This document shows, piece after piece, positions 7,194 through 15,626 of a stretch of 41,904 nucleotides of DNA. A program made the position numbers and the translations under genes. A model generated the notes under the pieces. That model made no database searches. It was not told the DNA's origin and saw only the letters and a program-made list of their open reading frames with translations. Location: contig NZ_CAJTSC010000015.1 of NCBI RefSeq assembly GCF_910578895.1, positions 26,544 through 68,447 on the forward strand, in the 5' to 3' direction. The stretch is from an uncultured Bacteroides sp. (GTDB lineage Bacteria; Bacteroidota; Bacteroidia; Bacteroidales; Bacteroidaceae). Every line of letters begins with the position of its first letter. Within the stretch, counting starts at the first letter, position 1.

Positions 7194-8153
7194 CTACAAA
7201 CCCAATATGTTCGTTGCGGAAGCGCCCGGGTGGTTGCCGTATTGTCCGTTGAAGCCTTCTATCTCCTTCGGGTCCAGTTCCAATCCGTGCTTCATGTCTT
7301 CCGTTGCCCCTTCCTTGTCGCCGTTCAGCAACTTGGCACGGCCGCGTTCGTGGTATGCCCGGGCGAAATCGGGATTCAGTTCGATGGCTTCGTCGAACAG
7401 GGCGATGGCTTCGGGCAACTTCTTTTGGGCGATGTACAGCTGTCCCAGGTAGAGGAACGCCTGTTCGTTGAAGGGGTTCAGTTCCGTGATGCGGAGATAG
7501 TCGGCTTCCGCTTCGGCTTCCTCGCCGGTAGCCTCTTTTATCTTTCCACGGAGCAGGACGGCGCTTTCATCGTCCGGGTCTTGGGCAAGGATGGCGTCGA
7601 TGTCTTCCATCGCCTCTTTATATTGCCGCATCTTCGTCAGAGTTTCGGCACGCAGCAGGCGTGCTTCGGTGAAGTCGTCTTTCAGCACGATGGCTTTGGT
7701 GAGGTGGGCGATGCACATGATGCCGTTGTCCTGCCCGTTGTCTGCCTTGCCCAGCAGGTAGTGCGCCATGGCGTTGCTCTCGTCAATGGCGGCGGCGCTT
7801 CGTGCGGCTTCCGCCATGGCGGCGTAGTCCTCTTGCATGTAGCACACGTTGGCAAGGATGAGGTAGGTAGCGGCATGTTCCGGTTCGGTCCGCACCATCT
7901 TCTCCAGCAGTTGGCGTGCCTCGTCCAGGTTGTTGCGCTGGATGTACACTTGCGCCAGATAGCCCATCGTCTCGAAGTCCTCTTGCAGCGCAAGGGCTTC
8001 GGTGAAACATTTGACGGCGTAGTCGGCGCGTCCCATGCGCTGGGCACGCATGCCGTCATATTTGAATATCTCGAAGTTCTTCCGGTTGTTTTTTTGTTTC
8101 TCCTCTTCCGGGTCTGCCGGTTTGCCGGAGAAGAAAGATGTAAAGAATCCCAT
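7194..8153 (-). CDS. Tetratricopeptide-repeat protein
   Basis: A 319-residue protein made almost entirely of TPR helices from about residue 35 on (for example GRADYAVKCFTEALALQEDFETMGYLAQVY, then ...DFARAYHERGRAKLLNGD). It is probably a soluble protein-protein interaction scaffold. The N-terminus MGFFTSFFSGKPADPEEEK has no convincing signal peptide. The ATG at 8153 was chosen because the frame upstream runs into the recQ 3' end as a long artefactual extension. A TACTTTTG box lies at 8204-8197, so it may be expressed both from recQ read-through and from its own promoter. The function is not known to me; it follows recQ by 56 nt. Confidence 0.85.
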   Translation of the reverse strand: MGFFTSFFSGKPADPEEEKQKNNRKNFEIFKYDGMRAQRMGRADYAVKCFTEALALQEDFETMGYLAQVYIQRNNLDEARQLLEKMVRTEPEHAATYLILANVCYMQEDYAAMAEAARSAAAIDESNAMAHYLLGKADNGQDNGIMCIAHLTKAIVLKDDFTEARLLRAETLTKMRQYKEAMEDIDAILAQDPDDESAVLLRGKIKEATGEEAEAEADYLRITELNPFNEQAFLYLGQLYIAQKKLPEAIALFDEAIELNPDFARAYHERGRAKLLNGDKEGATEDMKHGLELDPKEIEGFNGQYGNHPGASATNILGL

Positions 8154-8196
8154 GGCTATGTTGTTGTTTTTAGTTATGTATCTTGGTGTGTCGTGG

Positions 8197-8204
8197 CAAA
8201 AGTA
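8197..8204 (-). promoter_or_regulatory. -7 box (TACTTTTG) before the TPR gene
   Basis: The minus-strand TACTTTTG fits TAnnTTTG and lies 43 nt before the TPR start, within the short recQ-TPR gap. I see no clear -33 TTTG, so this is a weaker candidate. Confidence 0.4.
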
Positions 8205-8209
8205 GTGAT

Positions 8210-10114
8210 TTATTTTTTCATTTGCAGCATCCCGTCTGCGGCAATAATCTTTCCTTCGTCCAACATCCGGCGCAGGGTGTCGGCCAGCAGCTCCTTGTCC
8301 GTGGGGAGCAGTTCGAGCATCCCTTCGGGCGTGCGTGGAGCAGCGGACAGTATCCTGCAGATTTTCGTGCAAAGTTCCTGCCGTTCTGCCGCTTCGGCGG
8401 CTGCCGGGTTGTTGCGCAGGTCGATGCAGGTGTCGCATTGCCCGCAATTGTGCCCGTTCTTTTCTCCGAAGTAGTCCAGCAGCATGCGGCTGCGGCACAC
8501 GGAGTTGCCGGTCACATATTCCAGCATGGCGTTGATGCGCGCTTCGTAACGTGCTTTCCGGATTTCGTAGACTTCGGGAGGGATATGGATGCGCTGCGCT
8601 TCCACGCGCTCGCGCGTGTATATTATATAAGGTGTCTTTTTGTGAGGGATGTAACTGACGATGCGCAGCTTGGCAAGGTGGACCAGCAACTCGTAGATTT
8701 GCCGGCGGGTAAGCCCTGTGCGTGTGGCAAGCGAGTCTTCGTTGATGTAGGCGTAGTCGGTAAACACCCCCGTGTAGGAACGGAGTATGGTCCGGATGAG
8801 TTTGTCCGTCTCTTCGCCCATTTCGCGTAACCGGTACAGCTCGTCCCTGCGCAGGGTGAAGAGAAGGCGCGAGGCGTTGTCCTGCTCGGCGGTGTACTCC
8901 AGATAACCTGCCCGGGTCAGTATTTTCAGGGCGCTGTCCACCGGAACGGGGAAGTACTTGAACTTGCGGCAGAAGTCTTCGATGTCGAACTCGCGCACGC
9001 ACTCCAGCCCGTCGCCCATCGCCATTTGGTAGTAGTATTGGAGGTGTTCGTAAACGTTTCTGATGTATTCCTTTTCGGGAAAAGTGTCCGGTATGCGCCT
9101 TTGCAGTGCCGCCTTGTCCGTCTTGGCATGCAGGATGACGGCATACGCCTTCTGCCCGTCGCGCCCGGCTCTTCCGGCTTCCTGGAAGTATGCTTCGATG
9201 GAGTCGGGCAGGTCCATGTGGATGACGATGCGCACGTCCGGCTTGTCTATTCCCATGCCGAAGGCGTTGGTAGCCACTATGACGCGGCTCTCGCCGGATT
9301 GCCAGCGGCGCTGGCGGGTGTCTTTGGTGGCATCGTCCAGTCCGGCGTGGTAGAAGTCGGCGGTGATGTCTTCGTTGTTCAGCAGTTCGGCAATCTCTTT
9401 GGTGCGGCGGCGGTTGCGCACATACACGATGGCGCTGCCGGACATGCTGCGCAGTATATGCAGCAGTTCGGCATTCTTGTTCTCCGTCCGGCGGACGATG
9501 TAGGCGAGGTTGCTCCGCTCGAAACTCATGCGGAATACGTTTTCCCGGCGGAAGTGCAGGCGTTCCTGTATGTCTTTCACCACTTCGGGGGTTGCGGTGG
9601 CGGTCAGGGCAAGGACGGGAGCATGCGGCAACAGTTCGCGTATCTCTGCGATTTTCAGGTAGGCGGGGCGGAAGTCGTATCCCCACTGCGAGATGCAGTG
9701 GCTTTCGTCTACGGTAATCATGCTGATTTTCATTTTCCGCAGCTTGGTACGAAAAATCTCCGTGTCCAGCCGTTCGGGGGAGATGTAGAGGAACTTGTAG
9801 TTGCCGAAGATGCAGTTCTCAAGGGTGACGACAATCTCCTGCCGGCTCATGCCGGAGTAGATGGCAAGCGCCTTGATGCCCCGCTTCCTCAGGTTCTGCA
9901 CCTGGTCTTTCATCAGGGCTATCAGCGGGGTGATGACCAGGCACATCCCTTCCCGGGCGAGTGCCGGGACTTGGAACGTGATGGACTTGCCGCCGCCCGT
10001 AGGCATCAGTCCCAGGGTGTCCTTGCCGGCGCTGATGCTGTCGATAATCTCTTGTTGGATGCCGCGGAAAGAGGAGTAGCCCCAGTATTGCTTTAGAATG
10101 TCTTGATGGCACAT
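8210..10114 (-). CDS. recQ: RecQ family ATP-dependent DNA helicase
   Basis: A 3'-5' superfamily 2 helicase acting in recombination and fork repair. Motifs in order: FRGIQQEIIDSI (Q-motif region), Walker A PTGGGKS (K43), Walker B/DExH DESHCISQWGYDFRP, ALTATATP, the C-terminal helicase motifs AFGMGIDKPDVRIVIH and QEAGRAGRDG, then a zinc-binding RQC-type segment ending CGQCDTC near residue 580. At 634 residues it is somewhat longer than E. coli RecQ, and I see no clear HRDC domain. It lies downstream of recJ in the same direction, separated by a 32-bp perfect inverted repeat. RecJ and RecQ cooperate in 5'-end resection in E. coli, so the pairing makes sense. Confidence 0.94.
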   Translation of the reverse strand: MCHQDILKQYWGYSSFRGIQQEIIDSISAGKDTLGLMPTGGGKSITFQVPALAREGMCLVITPLIALMKDQVQNLRKRGIKALAIYSGMSRQEIVVTLENCIFGNYKFLYISPERLDTEIFRTKLRKMKISMITVDESHCISQWGYDFRPAYLKIAEIRELLPHAPVLALTATATPEVVKDIQERLHFRRENVFRMSFERSNLAYIVRRTENKNAELLHILRSMSGSAIVYVRNRRRTKEIAELLNNEDITADFYHAGLDDATKDTRQRRWQSGESRVIVATNAFGMGIDKPDVRIVIHMDLPDSIEAYFQEAGRAGRDGQKAYAVILHAKTDKAALQRRIPDTFPEKEYIRNVYEHLQYYYQMAMGDGLECVREFDIEDFCRKFKYFPVPVDSALKILTRAGYLEYTAEQDNASRLLFTLRRDELYRLREMGEETDKLIRTILRSYTGVFTDYAYINEDSLATRTGLTRRQIYELLVHLAKLRIVSYIPHKKTPYIIYTRERVEAQRIHIPPEVYEIRKARYEARINAMLEYVTGNSVCRSRMLLDYFGEKNGHNCGQCDTCIDLRNNPAAAEAAERQELCTKICRILSAAPRTPEGMLELLPTDKELLADTLRRMLDEGKIIAADGMLQMKK

Positions 10115-10130
10115 GGGATGAGGGAATTGT

Positions 10131-10221
10131 GAATTGAGAATTTTGAATTATGAATTTTGAATTACCTTGCGACGTGATAGCGCAGCCTCATTCAAAATTC
10201 ATAATTCAAAATTCTCAATTC
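10131..10221. repeat. 32-bp perfect inverted repeat between recJ and recQ
   Basis: The arms at 10131-10162 and 10190-10221 are perfect reverse complements made of AT-rich GAATTTTGAATTATG-like words, around a GC-richer 27-nt centre (10163-10189). The right arm covers the recJ stop codon (10222-10220). In RNA this would be a very long stem between two co-directional genes. It looks like a small repetitive element that has landed at the recJ end, or a strong 3' hairpin. Confidence 0.9.
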
Positions 10222-11935
10222 AATTCGGCTTTATGTCTTCAATCTGCAACTGCACCTCTCCGCGTTTGTGGGTGTTCTCTTCGATGGAGTAGCAGATGTC
10301 GAACGAACGCTTGGTCTTGATGTAGCGCACGTGCGAGCTTTGCCCGAAGGCGATGCCGTTCATCACGTTGTTCGATTTGTTGTCCACCAGTTCCAGTTTG
10401 ATATGCTCCTGGTCCCTGCCTACCACTTTGCTGGTTCCGTAGTCATACACGTTGTGGGTGCAGAACACGGGTTTGGTGTTGTCGGGACCGAACGGGTTGA
10501 ACTTCTTCAGGTCGTTACAGAATTTGGGGGTGATATCCCGGAAGTCTATTTCGGCATTGATGTCGATTACGGCGCTGGTCTGTTCCGGCAGGATGTGCCC
10601 GGAAACGAACTCCTCGAAACGTTCGGTAAAGGCGGAGACGTTTTCCACCTTCATGGACAGCCCGGCGGCATAGGTGTGCCCGCCGAAATTCTCCAGCAAA
10701 TCCCGGCAATACTCGATGGCTTTGTACACGTCGAAACCTGAAACGGAGCGTGCCGAGCCGGTTGCCATGTCGTCCGTGCGTGTCAGCACCACGGCAGGGC
10801 GGTAATACACTTCCGTCAGGCGCGAGGCAACGATGCCGATGACGCCCTTGTGCCAGTCTTCGTTGTACAACACGATGGAGCGCCGGTCGGCAAGCCCTTC
10901 CAGTCCGGCGACAATCCGGTTTGCTTCTTCGGTCATGGTCTTGTCCAGATCTTTGCGCGTCTCGTTGTATTGGTTGATTTGCCCTGCCTTTTCCAGGGCG
11001 AGCGAGAAGTCTTTCTCCGTCAGCAGGTCCACCGCTTCCTTTCCGTTCTGGATACGTCCCGAAGCGTTGATGCGCGGACCTATCTTGAACACGATGTCGC
11101 TGACGGTAATCTCCTTGTCCGCCAGCCCGCATACGTCGATGATGGCTTTCATCCCCACGCTCGGATTGCTGTTGAGCTGCTTCAGCCCGTGATAGGCGAG
11201 GATACGGTTCTCTCCCATAATCGGCACGATGTCCGAAGCCACGCTGACCGCAACCAGGTCCAGCAGGGGAATCAGGTGGTGGAACTCGATGCCGTTGCTA
11301 ATGGCGAACGCCTGCATGAACTTGAATCCCACTCCGCAACCCGACAGGTGCTCGTAGGGATAGGTGTTGTCCTCGCGCTTGGCGTTCAGGATGGCTGTGG
11401 CGGGCGGCAACACTTCGTCGGGCACGTGGTGGTCGCAGATAATGAAGTCGATGCCTTTCTCCTTGGCGTATGCTATCTCGTCCACTGCCTTGATGCCGCA
11501 ATCCAGTACGATAATCAGTCCCACGCCCGTTTCGGCGGCGTAGTCCACGCCCCGGGTCGAGACCCCGTAGCCCTCGTTGTAGCGGTCGGGGATGTAATAA
11601 TCTATGTTCGAATAGAACTGTTGGATAAACTTATAGACCAGAGCCACGGCGGTGGTCCCGTCTACGTCATAATCTCCGTAAATCAGAATGCGCTCTTTCT
11701 TTCCCATTGCCTTGTTCAGGCGTTCTACGGCAACGTCCATGTCCTTCATGAGGAACGGGTCGTGCAAATCCGGCAGTTGCGGACGGAAAAACTTCCTGGC
11801 GGCGGTTGCCGTCGTTATTCCCCGCTCCACCAGCAATCTCCCAAGTACGGGGCTAATCCCTAATTCCTGGGCGAGTCGTTGGCTTGCTTCTGCCTGATTG
11901 GATGTAATGGGTGAATAATTCCATTTGTGAGTCAT
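10220..11935 (-). CDS. recJ: Single-stranded-DNA-specific exonuclease RecJ
   Basis: A 5'-3' ssDNA exonuclease of the DHH superfamily used in recombination and mismatch/base-excision repair. Seen: motif I YGDYDVDGTTAVAL, motif II VLDCGIKAVDEI, motif III ICDHHVPDEVLPPATA, the SGCGVGFK block and ASDIVPIMGENRIL, followed by the DHHA1 region (GFDVYKAIEYC...NFGGHTYAAGLSM) and a C-terminal OB-like domain. The 571-residue length is normal. The frame is open 132 codons further upstream, but that stretch is compositionally unlike a protein and the ATG at 11935 gives the family N-terminus MTHKWNYSPI. A degenerate box TACCTTTA lies at 12052-12045. Confidence 0.95.
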   Translation of the reverse strand: MTHKWNYSPITSNQAEASQRLAQELGISPVLGRLLVERGITTATAARKFFRPQLPDLHDPFLMKDMDVAVERLNKAMGKKERILIYGDYDVDGTTAVALVYKFIQQFYSNIDYYIPDRYNEGYGVSTRGVDYAAETGVGLIIVLDCGIKAVDEIAYAKEKGIDFIICDHHVPDEVLPPATAILNAKREDNTYPYEHLSGCGVGFKFMQAFAISNGIEFHHLIPLLDLVAVSVASDIVPIMGENRILAYHGLKQLNSNPSVGMKAIIDVCGLADKEITVSDIVFKIGPRINASGRIQNGKEAVDLLTEKDFSLALEKAGQINQYNETRKDLDKTMTEEANRIVAGLEGLADRRSIVLYNEDWHKGVIGIVASRLTEVYYRPAVVLTRTDDMATGSARSVSGFDVYKAIEYCRDLLENFGGHTYAAGLSMKVENVSAFTERFEEFVSGHILPEQTSAVIDINAEIDFRDITPKFCNDLKKFNPFGPDNTKPVFCTHNVYDYGTSKVVGRDQEHIKLELVDNKSNNVMNGIAFGQSSHVRYIKTKRSFDICYSIEENTHKRGEVQLQIEDIKPN

Positions 11936-12728
11936 TTTATATATTATTTTTTCTTTTTCTGTGGCAAGGCGCCGGAGATACAGCTGAGAGGGGGAGAGGC
12001 TTTGATGCAGCCCGCTTGCCGTGCGCTGTTTCTCCAACAAGCTGTAAAGGTAGGAAAAACTCTTGAAACCGATACGAAATTCGATGGAAAATATTCTTAA
12101 CGGTCGATACTCTTGCGTATGTATTCGCAGGGGCGTCGGCATCAGACTCCTTTCACGCGTCCGCACCCCTCTCCGTGTATGCCCGAAAAGGAGCGGACCG
12201 GCTCCGGTTTGTGGCAAAAAGACGGCGAAAACGCCTTTCTGCTTACACCTGCTCCTGCGCCTTTCTTCCGAAACAGGGGCGTCTTGCATAAAACGCGGAT
12301 GGATATGCTTCTTTTTCCGATAAAGATGCACTGTTTATGCGGAAAAAGGCTCTTGCTTCCGTCGGACACCTGCCTTTCGTCCGATGGATGGCAGTGTCTG
12401 ACGTGACGGACACTGATGTTTGTCGCCACAGACACTGGTGTCTATCACGACAGACACTAATGCCTGTCACGCCAGGCATTGATGTTCATCGTCACAGCTG
12501 CCGCTATCCGGCAGACGGGATGCCCGTACGGGGCATTTCCGGCACTTTTCCGCGCCGGTTGGTTTGTAAGGATTTCGCTATCGTGCTGGGTATGTGGCGG
12601 ATGAGCGTTTTCCGTTTCGTTTTTTCCCGCCGGCAGCACATCGGGACGGAAACAGGCGATTCTGCGGCGCCGGAAAATACAGATTGTCAGAAAGCACGGG
12701 CGGCATGGACAAAAAGGCAGGGCAATGT
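11936..12728. other. 793-bp intergenic region without a convincing gene
   Basis: Both strands carry open frames here, but none has recognisable domain content, consistent codon use, or a start supported by context. The stretch 12,100-12,720 is GC-rich and low in stop codons, which explains the spurious ORFs. It holds a four-unit 22-bp tandem array (12409-12496) and a candidate recJ -7 box (12045-12052). The rest shows nothing I can name. Confidence 0.6.
12409..12496. repeat. Four-unit 22-bp degenerate tandem array
   Basis: Units start at 12409, 12431, 12453 and 12475. Each begins GACACT or GGCATT, then has a GATG/GGTG/AATG core, a TTGTC/CTATC-like middle and a CACGACA-like end. Unit 2 contains the internal dyad GACACTGGTGTC. 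A period of 22 rules out a protein repeat and equals about two helical turns. Confidence 0.75.
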
Positions 12729-13172
12729 TTAGGCGGGTTGTTGCTTCTTGCGCAAGTCCCGTCCTTCGTATCGGCAGATGGCATCGATCCACTCCTCGGT
12801 CAGCGGTTTGGATTCGTGCTTGGCAAGGTCGTAAGCCACCATAACGGAAGTGCAGGTGCATTTCACTTCCTGCGTTTCGGTATCTATCACCCGTTGGGCA
12901 AGGTGGAAGCTCTTCGTCCCGATTTTGGTTACGGCGGTTTGTACGGCGATGTGGTCGGGACCGTAAATCTGCGCAAGGAAATCGGCTTCGATGTGGACAA
13001 CGACGATGCCGTCCTTCTGCCAGTCGACGTGCGGGCATACGGAAGCGAAATATTCGGTCTTGCCTAAATCGTAAAAGGAAAAATAAACGGTGTTGTTGAC
13101 GTGTCCGAATTTGTCAACATCATTGAAACGTAATTGTATCGGCAGTGTGTGGTTAAATTTGATATCTTCCAT
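12729..13172 (-). CDS. Acyl-CoA thioesterase, hotdog fold (4HBT/YbgC type)
   Basis: A 147-residue single hotdog domain. The signature RFNDVDKFGHVNNTVYFSFYD (residues 15-35; central Asp and the GHVNN turn) is the catalytic region of 4-hydroxybenzoyl-CoA thioesterase-like enzymes. It should hydrolyse acyl-CoA or acyl-ACP thioesters in the cytoplasm; the substrate cannot be told. The ATG at 13172 is well placed. It is divergent from the Sua5/YrdC gene, and the 80-bp gap carries a consensus promoter for that gene. It stands alone, upstream of the gene-poor region before recJ. Confidence 0.88.
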   Translation of the reverse strand: MEDIKFNHTLPIQLRFNDVDKFGHVNNTVYFSFYDLGKTEYFASVCPHVDWQKDGIVVVHIEADFLAQIYGPDHIAVQTAVTKIGTKSFHLAQRVIDTETQEVKCTCTSVMVAYDLAKHESKPLTEEWIDAICRYEGRDLRKKQQPA

Positions 13173-13191
13173 TGTTTTCTCTTAAACTTTG

Positions 13192-13221
13192 TTTGTAATC
13201 GGGGCGAATTTACTACTTTTG
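13192..13221 (+). promoter_or_regulatory. Promoter of the Sua5/YrdC-CLC transcript
   Basis: TTTG (13192-13195), an 18-nt spacer and TACTTTTG (13214-13221) match the Bacteroides consensus. The start codon at 13253 is 31 nt downstream. Confidence 0.75.
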
Positions 13222-13252
13222 CGTATTAATCACAGTATTTATTCAGCAAGAA

Positions 13253-13816
13253 ATGATAGAAGACATAAAAAAAGCCTGCCAGGTGATGAAGGAAGGCGGG
13301 GTAATCCTGTATCCCACCGATACCGTTTGGGGCATCGGATGCGACGCCACCAACGAAGATGCCGTGCGGCGGGTGTATGAGATAAAGCAGCGCCAGGACA
13401 GCAAGGCGATGCTGGTGCTGGTAGACTCTTCCGTGAAGGTGGATTTTTACGTCCGTGATGTTCCGGACGTGGCGTGGGACCTGATAGACCTGGCAGACAA
13501 GCCGCTGACCGTCATCTATTCCGGCGCGCGCAATCTGGCGGCGAACCTGCTGGCGGAAGATGGCAGTGTGGGCATCCGGGTGACGGGCGAGGAGTTTTCG
13601 AAGCGCCTGTGCCAGCAGTTCCGCAAGGCGGTGGTGTCCACTTCCGCCAACATTAGCGGGCAGCCTTCGCCGAAGAATTTCGGCGAGATAAGCGAGGAGA
13701 TAAAGTCGGCTGTAGACTATATTGTAGGCTACCGTCAGGAAGAGACAAGCAATCCGAAACCGTCGAGCATCATCAAGCTGGGCAAAGGCGGTGTCATTAA
13801 AATAATCCGTGAATAA
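13253..13816 (+). CDS. L-threonylcarbamoyladenylate synthase (Sua5/YrdC)
   Basis: Makes threonylcarbamoyl-AMP from Thr, bicarbonate and ATP for the t6A modification at position 37 of ANN-decoding tRNAs. The 187-residue YrdC domain is complete: the YPTDTVWGIGCDA entry motif, KQRQDSKAMLVLV (RNA/ATP-binding basic motif), GSVGIRVTGEEF and the VVSTSANISGQPS segment. There is no C-terminal Sua5 domain, so it is the short YrdC/TsaC form. It starts 31 nt after a consensus promoter and lies 5 nt before the CLC channel gene, so the two are probably co-transcribed. Confidence 0.93.
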   Translation: MIEDIKKACQVMKEGGVILYPTDTVWGIGCDATNEDAVRRVYEIKQRQDSKAMLVLVDSSVKVDFYVRDVPDVAWDLIDLADKPLTVIYSGARNLAANLLAEDGSVGIRVTGEEFSKRLCQQFRKAVVSTSANISGQPSPKNFGEISEEIKSAVDYIVGYRQEETSNPKPSSIIKLGKGGVIKIIRE

Positions 13817-13821
13817 GGAAG

Positions 13822-15612
13822 ATGGCTGGCAAAGGAAAAGATTGGTTGCAACGCTTTATCATCTGGCGTGAGAAGAATATCAAGGAGAAACGCTTCATCC
13901 TGCTTTTGAGTTTTCTGGTGGGCATCTTCACGGCATTTGCCGCGTTGATATTGAAGATGCTGATACATTGGATACAGAATTTCCTTACGGAGAATTTCGA
14001 TACGACGGAAGCCAACTACCAGTATCTGATATATCCGGTAGTGGGCATTTTCCTGGCAGGGCTGTTCGTGCGCTATGTCGTAAAGGACGATATCAGCCAC
14101 GGAGTGACGAAAATCCTGTATGCCATATCCCGCAGGCAGGGGCGTATCAAGCGGCATAACGCGTGGTCGTCCATCATCGCCAGTTCCATAACCATCGGGT
14201 TCGGCGGTTCGGTCGGGGCGGAGGCGCCGATTGTGCTTACGGGTTCGGCAATCGGCTCCAACCTGGGCAGCCTGTTCAAGATGGAGCACCGCACGCTGAT
14301 GCTGCTGGTGGGCTGTGGCGCCGCCGGTGCCGTGGCGGGCATCTTCAAGGCACCCATTGCGGGACTTGTATTTACGCTGGAGGTGCTGATGATAGACCTT
14401 ACGATGTCTTCGCTGCTTCCGTTGCTGATTTCGGCGGTGACGGCGGCAACCGTATCCTACATCGTGACGGGCACGGAAGCTATGTTCAAGTTCCACCTCG
14501 ACCAGGCTTTCGAGCTGGAGCGCATCCCGTATGTGATAATGCTGGGCGTTTTCTGCGGGCTGGTTTCCCTCTACTTCACCCGTGCCATGAACTCGGTGGA
14601 AGGAATGTTCGGCAAGCTGAAGGTGCCTTACAAGAAACTGCTCGTGGGCGGCTCCATGCTGAGCATTCTGATATTCCTTTTCCCGCCGCTCTACGGCGAG
14701 GGGTATGACACGATAGAGCTGCTGCTCAACGGGACGAGCAATGTGGAGTGGGACACGGTGATGAACAACTCTTTCTTCTACGGACACGGGCGGCTGCTCC
14801 TGTTGTATCTGATATTGATAATCCTGTTCAAGGTTTTCGCTTCGAGCGCCACAAACGGCGGCGGCGGTTGCGGCGGTATCTTCGCGCCTTCGCTCTATCT
14901 GGGGTGTATCGCAGGGTTTGTGTTCTCCCACTTCAGCAATGAGTTCGAGGCGACCGTCTTCCTGCCCGAAAAGAACTTCGCCCTGATGGGCATGGCGGGA
15001 GTGATGAGCGGGGTGATGCACGCGCCGCTGACGGGTGTGTTCCTGATAGCCGAGCTGACGGGCGGATACGATTTGTTCCTGCCCCTGATGATAGTCTCCG
15101 TCAGTTCCTATCTGACGATTATCGTTTTCGAGCCGCACAGCATCTACTCCATGCGTCTGGCAAAGAAGGGCGAACTGCTGACACACCATAAGGACAAGGC
15201 GGTGCTGACATTGATGAAGATGGAGAATGTGGTGGAGAAAGACTTTATTACGGTACACCCCGAAATGGACCTTGGCGGGCTGGTGAAAGCCATTTCGGCT
15301 TCACGCCGCAACATATTCCCGGTGACGGACAACGAAGGAAAGCTGATTGGCGTCGTCCTGCTGGACGATATACGCAATATCATGTTCCGGCAGGAATTGT
15401 ATCACCGCTTCATGGTGGGCAGGCTGATGAGTTCCGTCCCGGCACGCCTTTACGACACGGACAGCATGGAGCAGGTGATGCGTACTTTCGATGACACGCA
15501 GGCGTGGAATCTGCCGGTGGTGGACGAAGAAGGCAAGTATCTCGGTTTTGTTTCCAAGTCAAAGATATTCAACTCGTACCGTCAGGTATTGGTACATTTC
15601 TCGGAAGATTAA
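13822..15612 (+). CDS. CLC-family chloride channel/antiporter with CBS pair
   Basis: A 596-residue inner-membrane protein. Residues 1 to about 440 are the CLC transmembrane domain. The conserved anion-path motifs are recognisable: GFGGSVGAEAPIV, with Glu134 at the gating-glutamate position (GxExP), and GGIFAPSLYLG near residue 350 (GxFxP). Residues about 465-590 form two CBS domains (FITVHPEMDLGGLVKAI... and LYDTDSMEQVMRTF...), likely binding adenine nucleotides to regulate transport. Whether it is a channel or a Cl-/H+ exchanger is not settled by the sequence, though a retained gating glutamate favours exchange. The start 5 nt after the previous stop, with AAGGAAG overlapping the junction, suggests coupling. 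fmt follows 14 nt later. Confidence 0.92.
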   Translation: MAGKGKDWLQRFIIWREKNIKEKRFILLLSFLVGIFTAFAALILKMLIHWIQNFLTENFDTTEANYQYLIYPVVGIFLAGLFVRYVVKDDISHGVTKILYAISRRQGRIKRHNAWSSIIASSITIGFGGSVGAEAPIVLTGSAIGSNLGSLFKMEHRTLMLLVGCGAAGAVAGIFKAPIAGLVFTLEVLMIDLTMSSLLPLLISAVTAATVSYIVTGTEAMFKFHLDQAFELERIPYVIMLGVFCGLVSLYFTRAMNSVEGMFGKLKVPYKKLLVGGSMLSILIFLFPPLYGEGYDTIELLLNGTSNVEWDTVMNNSFFYGHGRLLLLYLILIILFKVFASSATNGGGGCGGIFAPSLYLGCIAGFVFSHFSNEFEATVFLPEKNFALMGMAGVMSGVMHAPLTGVFLIAELTGGYDLFLPLMIVSVSSYLTIIVFEPHSIYSMRLAKKGELLTHHKDKAVLTLMKMENVVEKDFITVHPEMDLGGLVKAISASRRNIFPVTDNEGKLIGVVLLDDIRNIMFRQELYHRFMVGRLMSSVPARLYDTDSMEQVMRTFDDTQAWNLPVVDEEGKYLGFVSKSKIFNSYRQVLVHFSED

Positions 15613-15626
15613 AAAAAGAGAGGATT

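Noticed and set aside
8154..9686. Fusion of the TPR protein with a 500-residue N-terminal part
   Set aside because: The upstream frame is the out-of-frame shadow of recQ; the TPR protein starts cleanly at 8153.
11936..12331. 132-codon N-terminal extension of recJ
   Set aside because: The extra residues are basic, low in family resemblance and precede the natural MTHKWNYSPI start; the open frame reflects a stop-poor spacer.
12409..12496. CRISPR array
   Set aside because: Units are directly adjacent with no unique spacers and are degenerate; no cas genes are in the window. The same applies to 24742-24888, 37279-37356 and 41061-41134.
12337..12732. 131-codon plus-strand ORF across the 22-bp array
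   Set aside because: The repeat period is not a multiple of 3, the sequence resembles no protein, and the ORF runs into the thioesterase 3' end.
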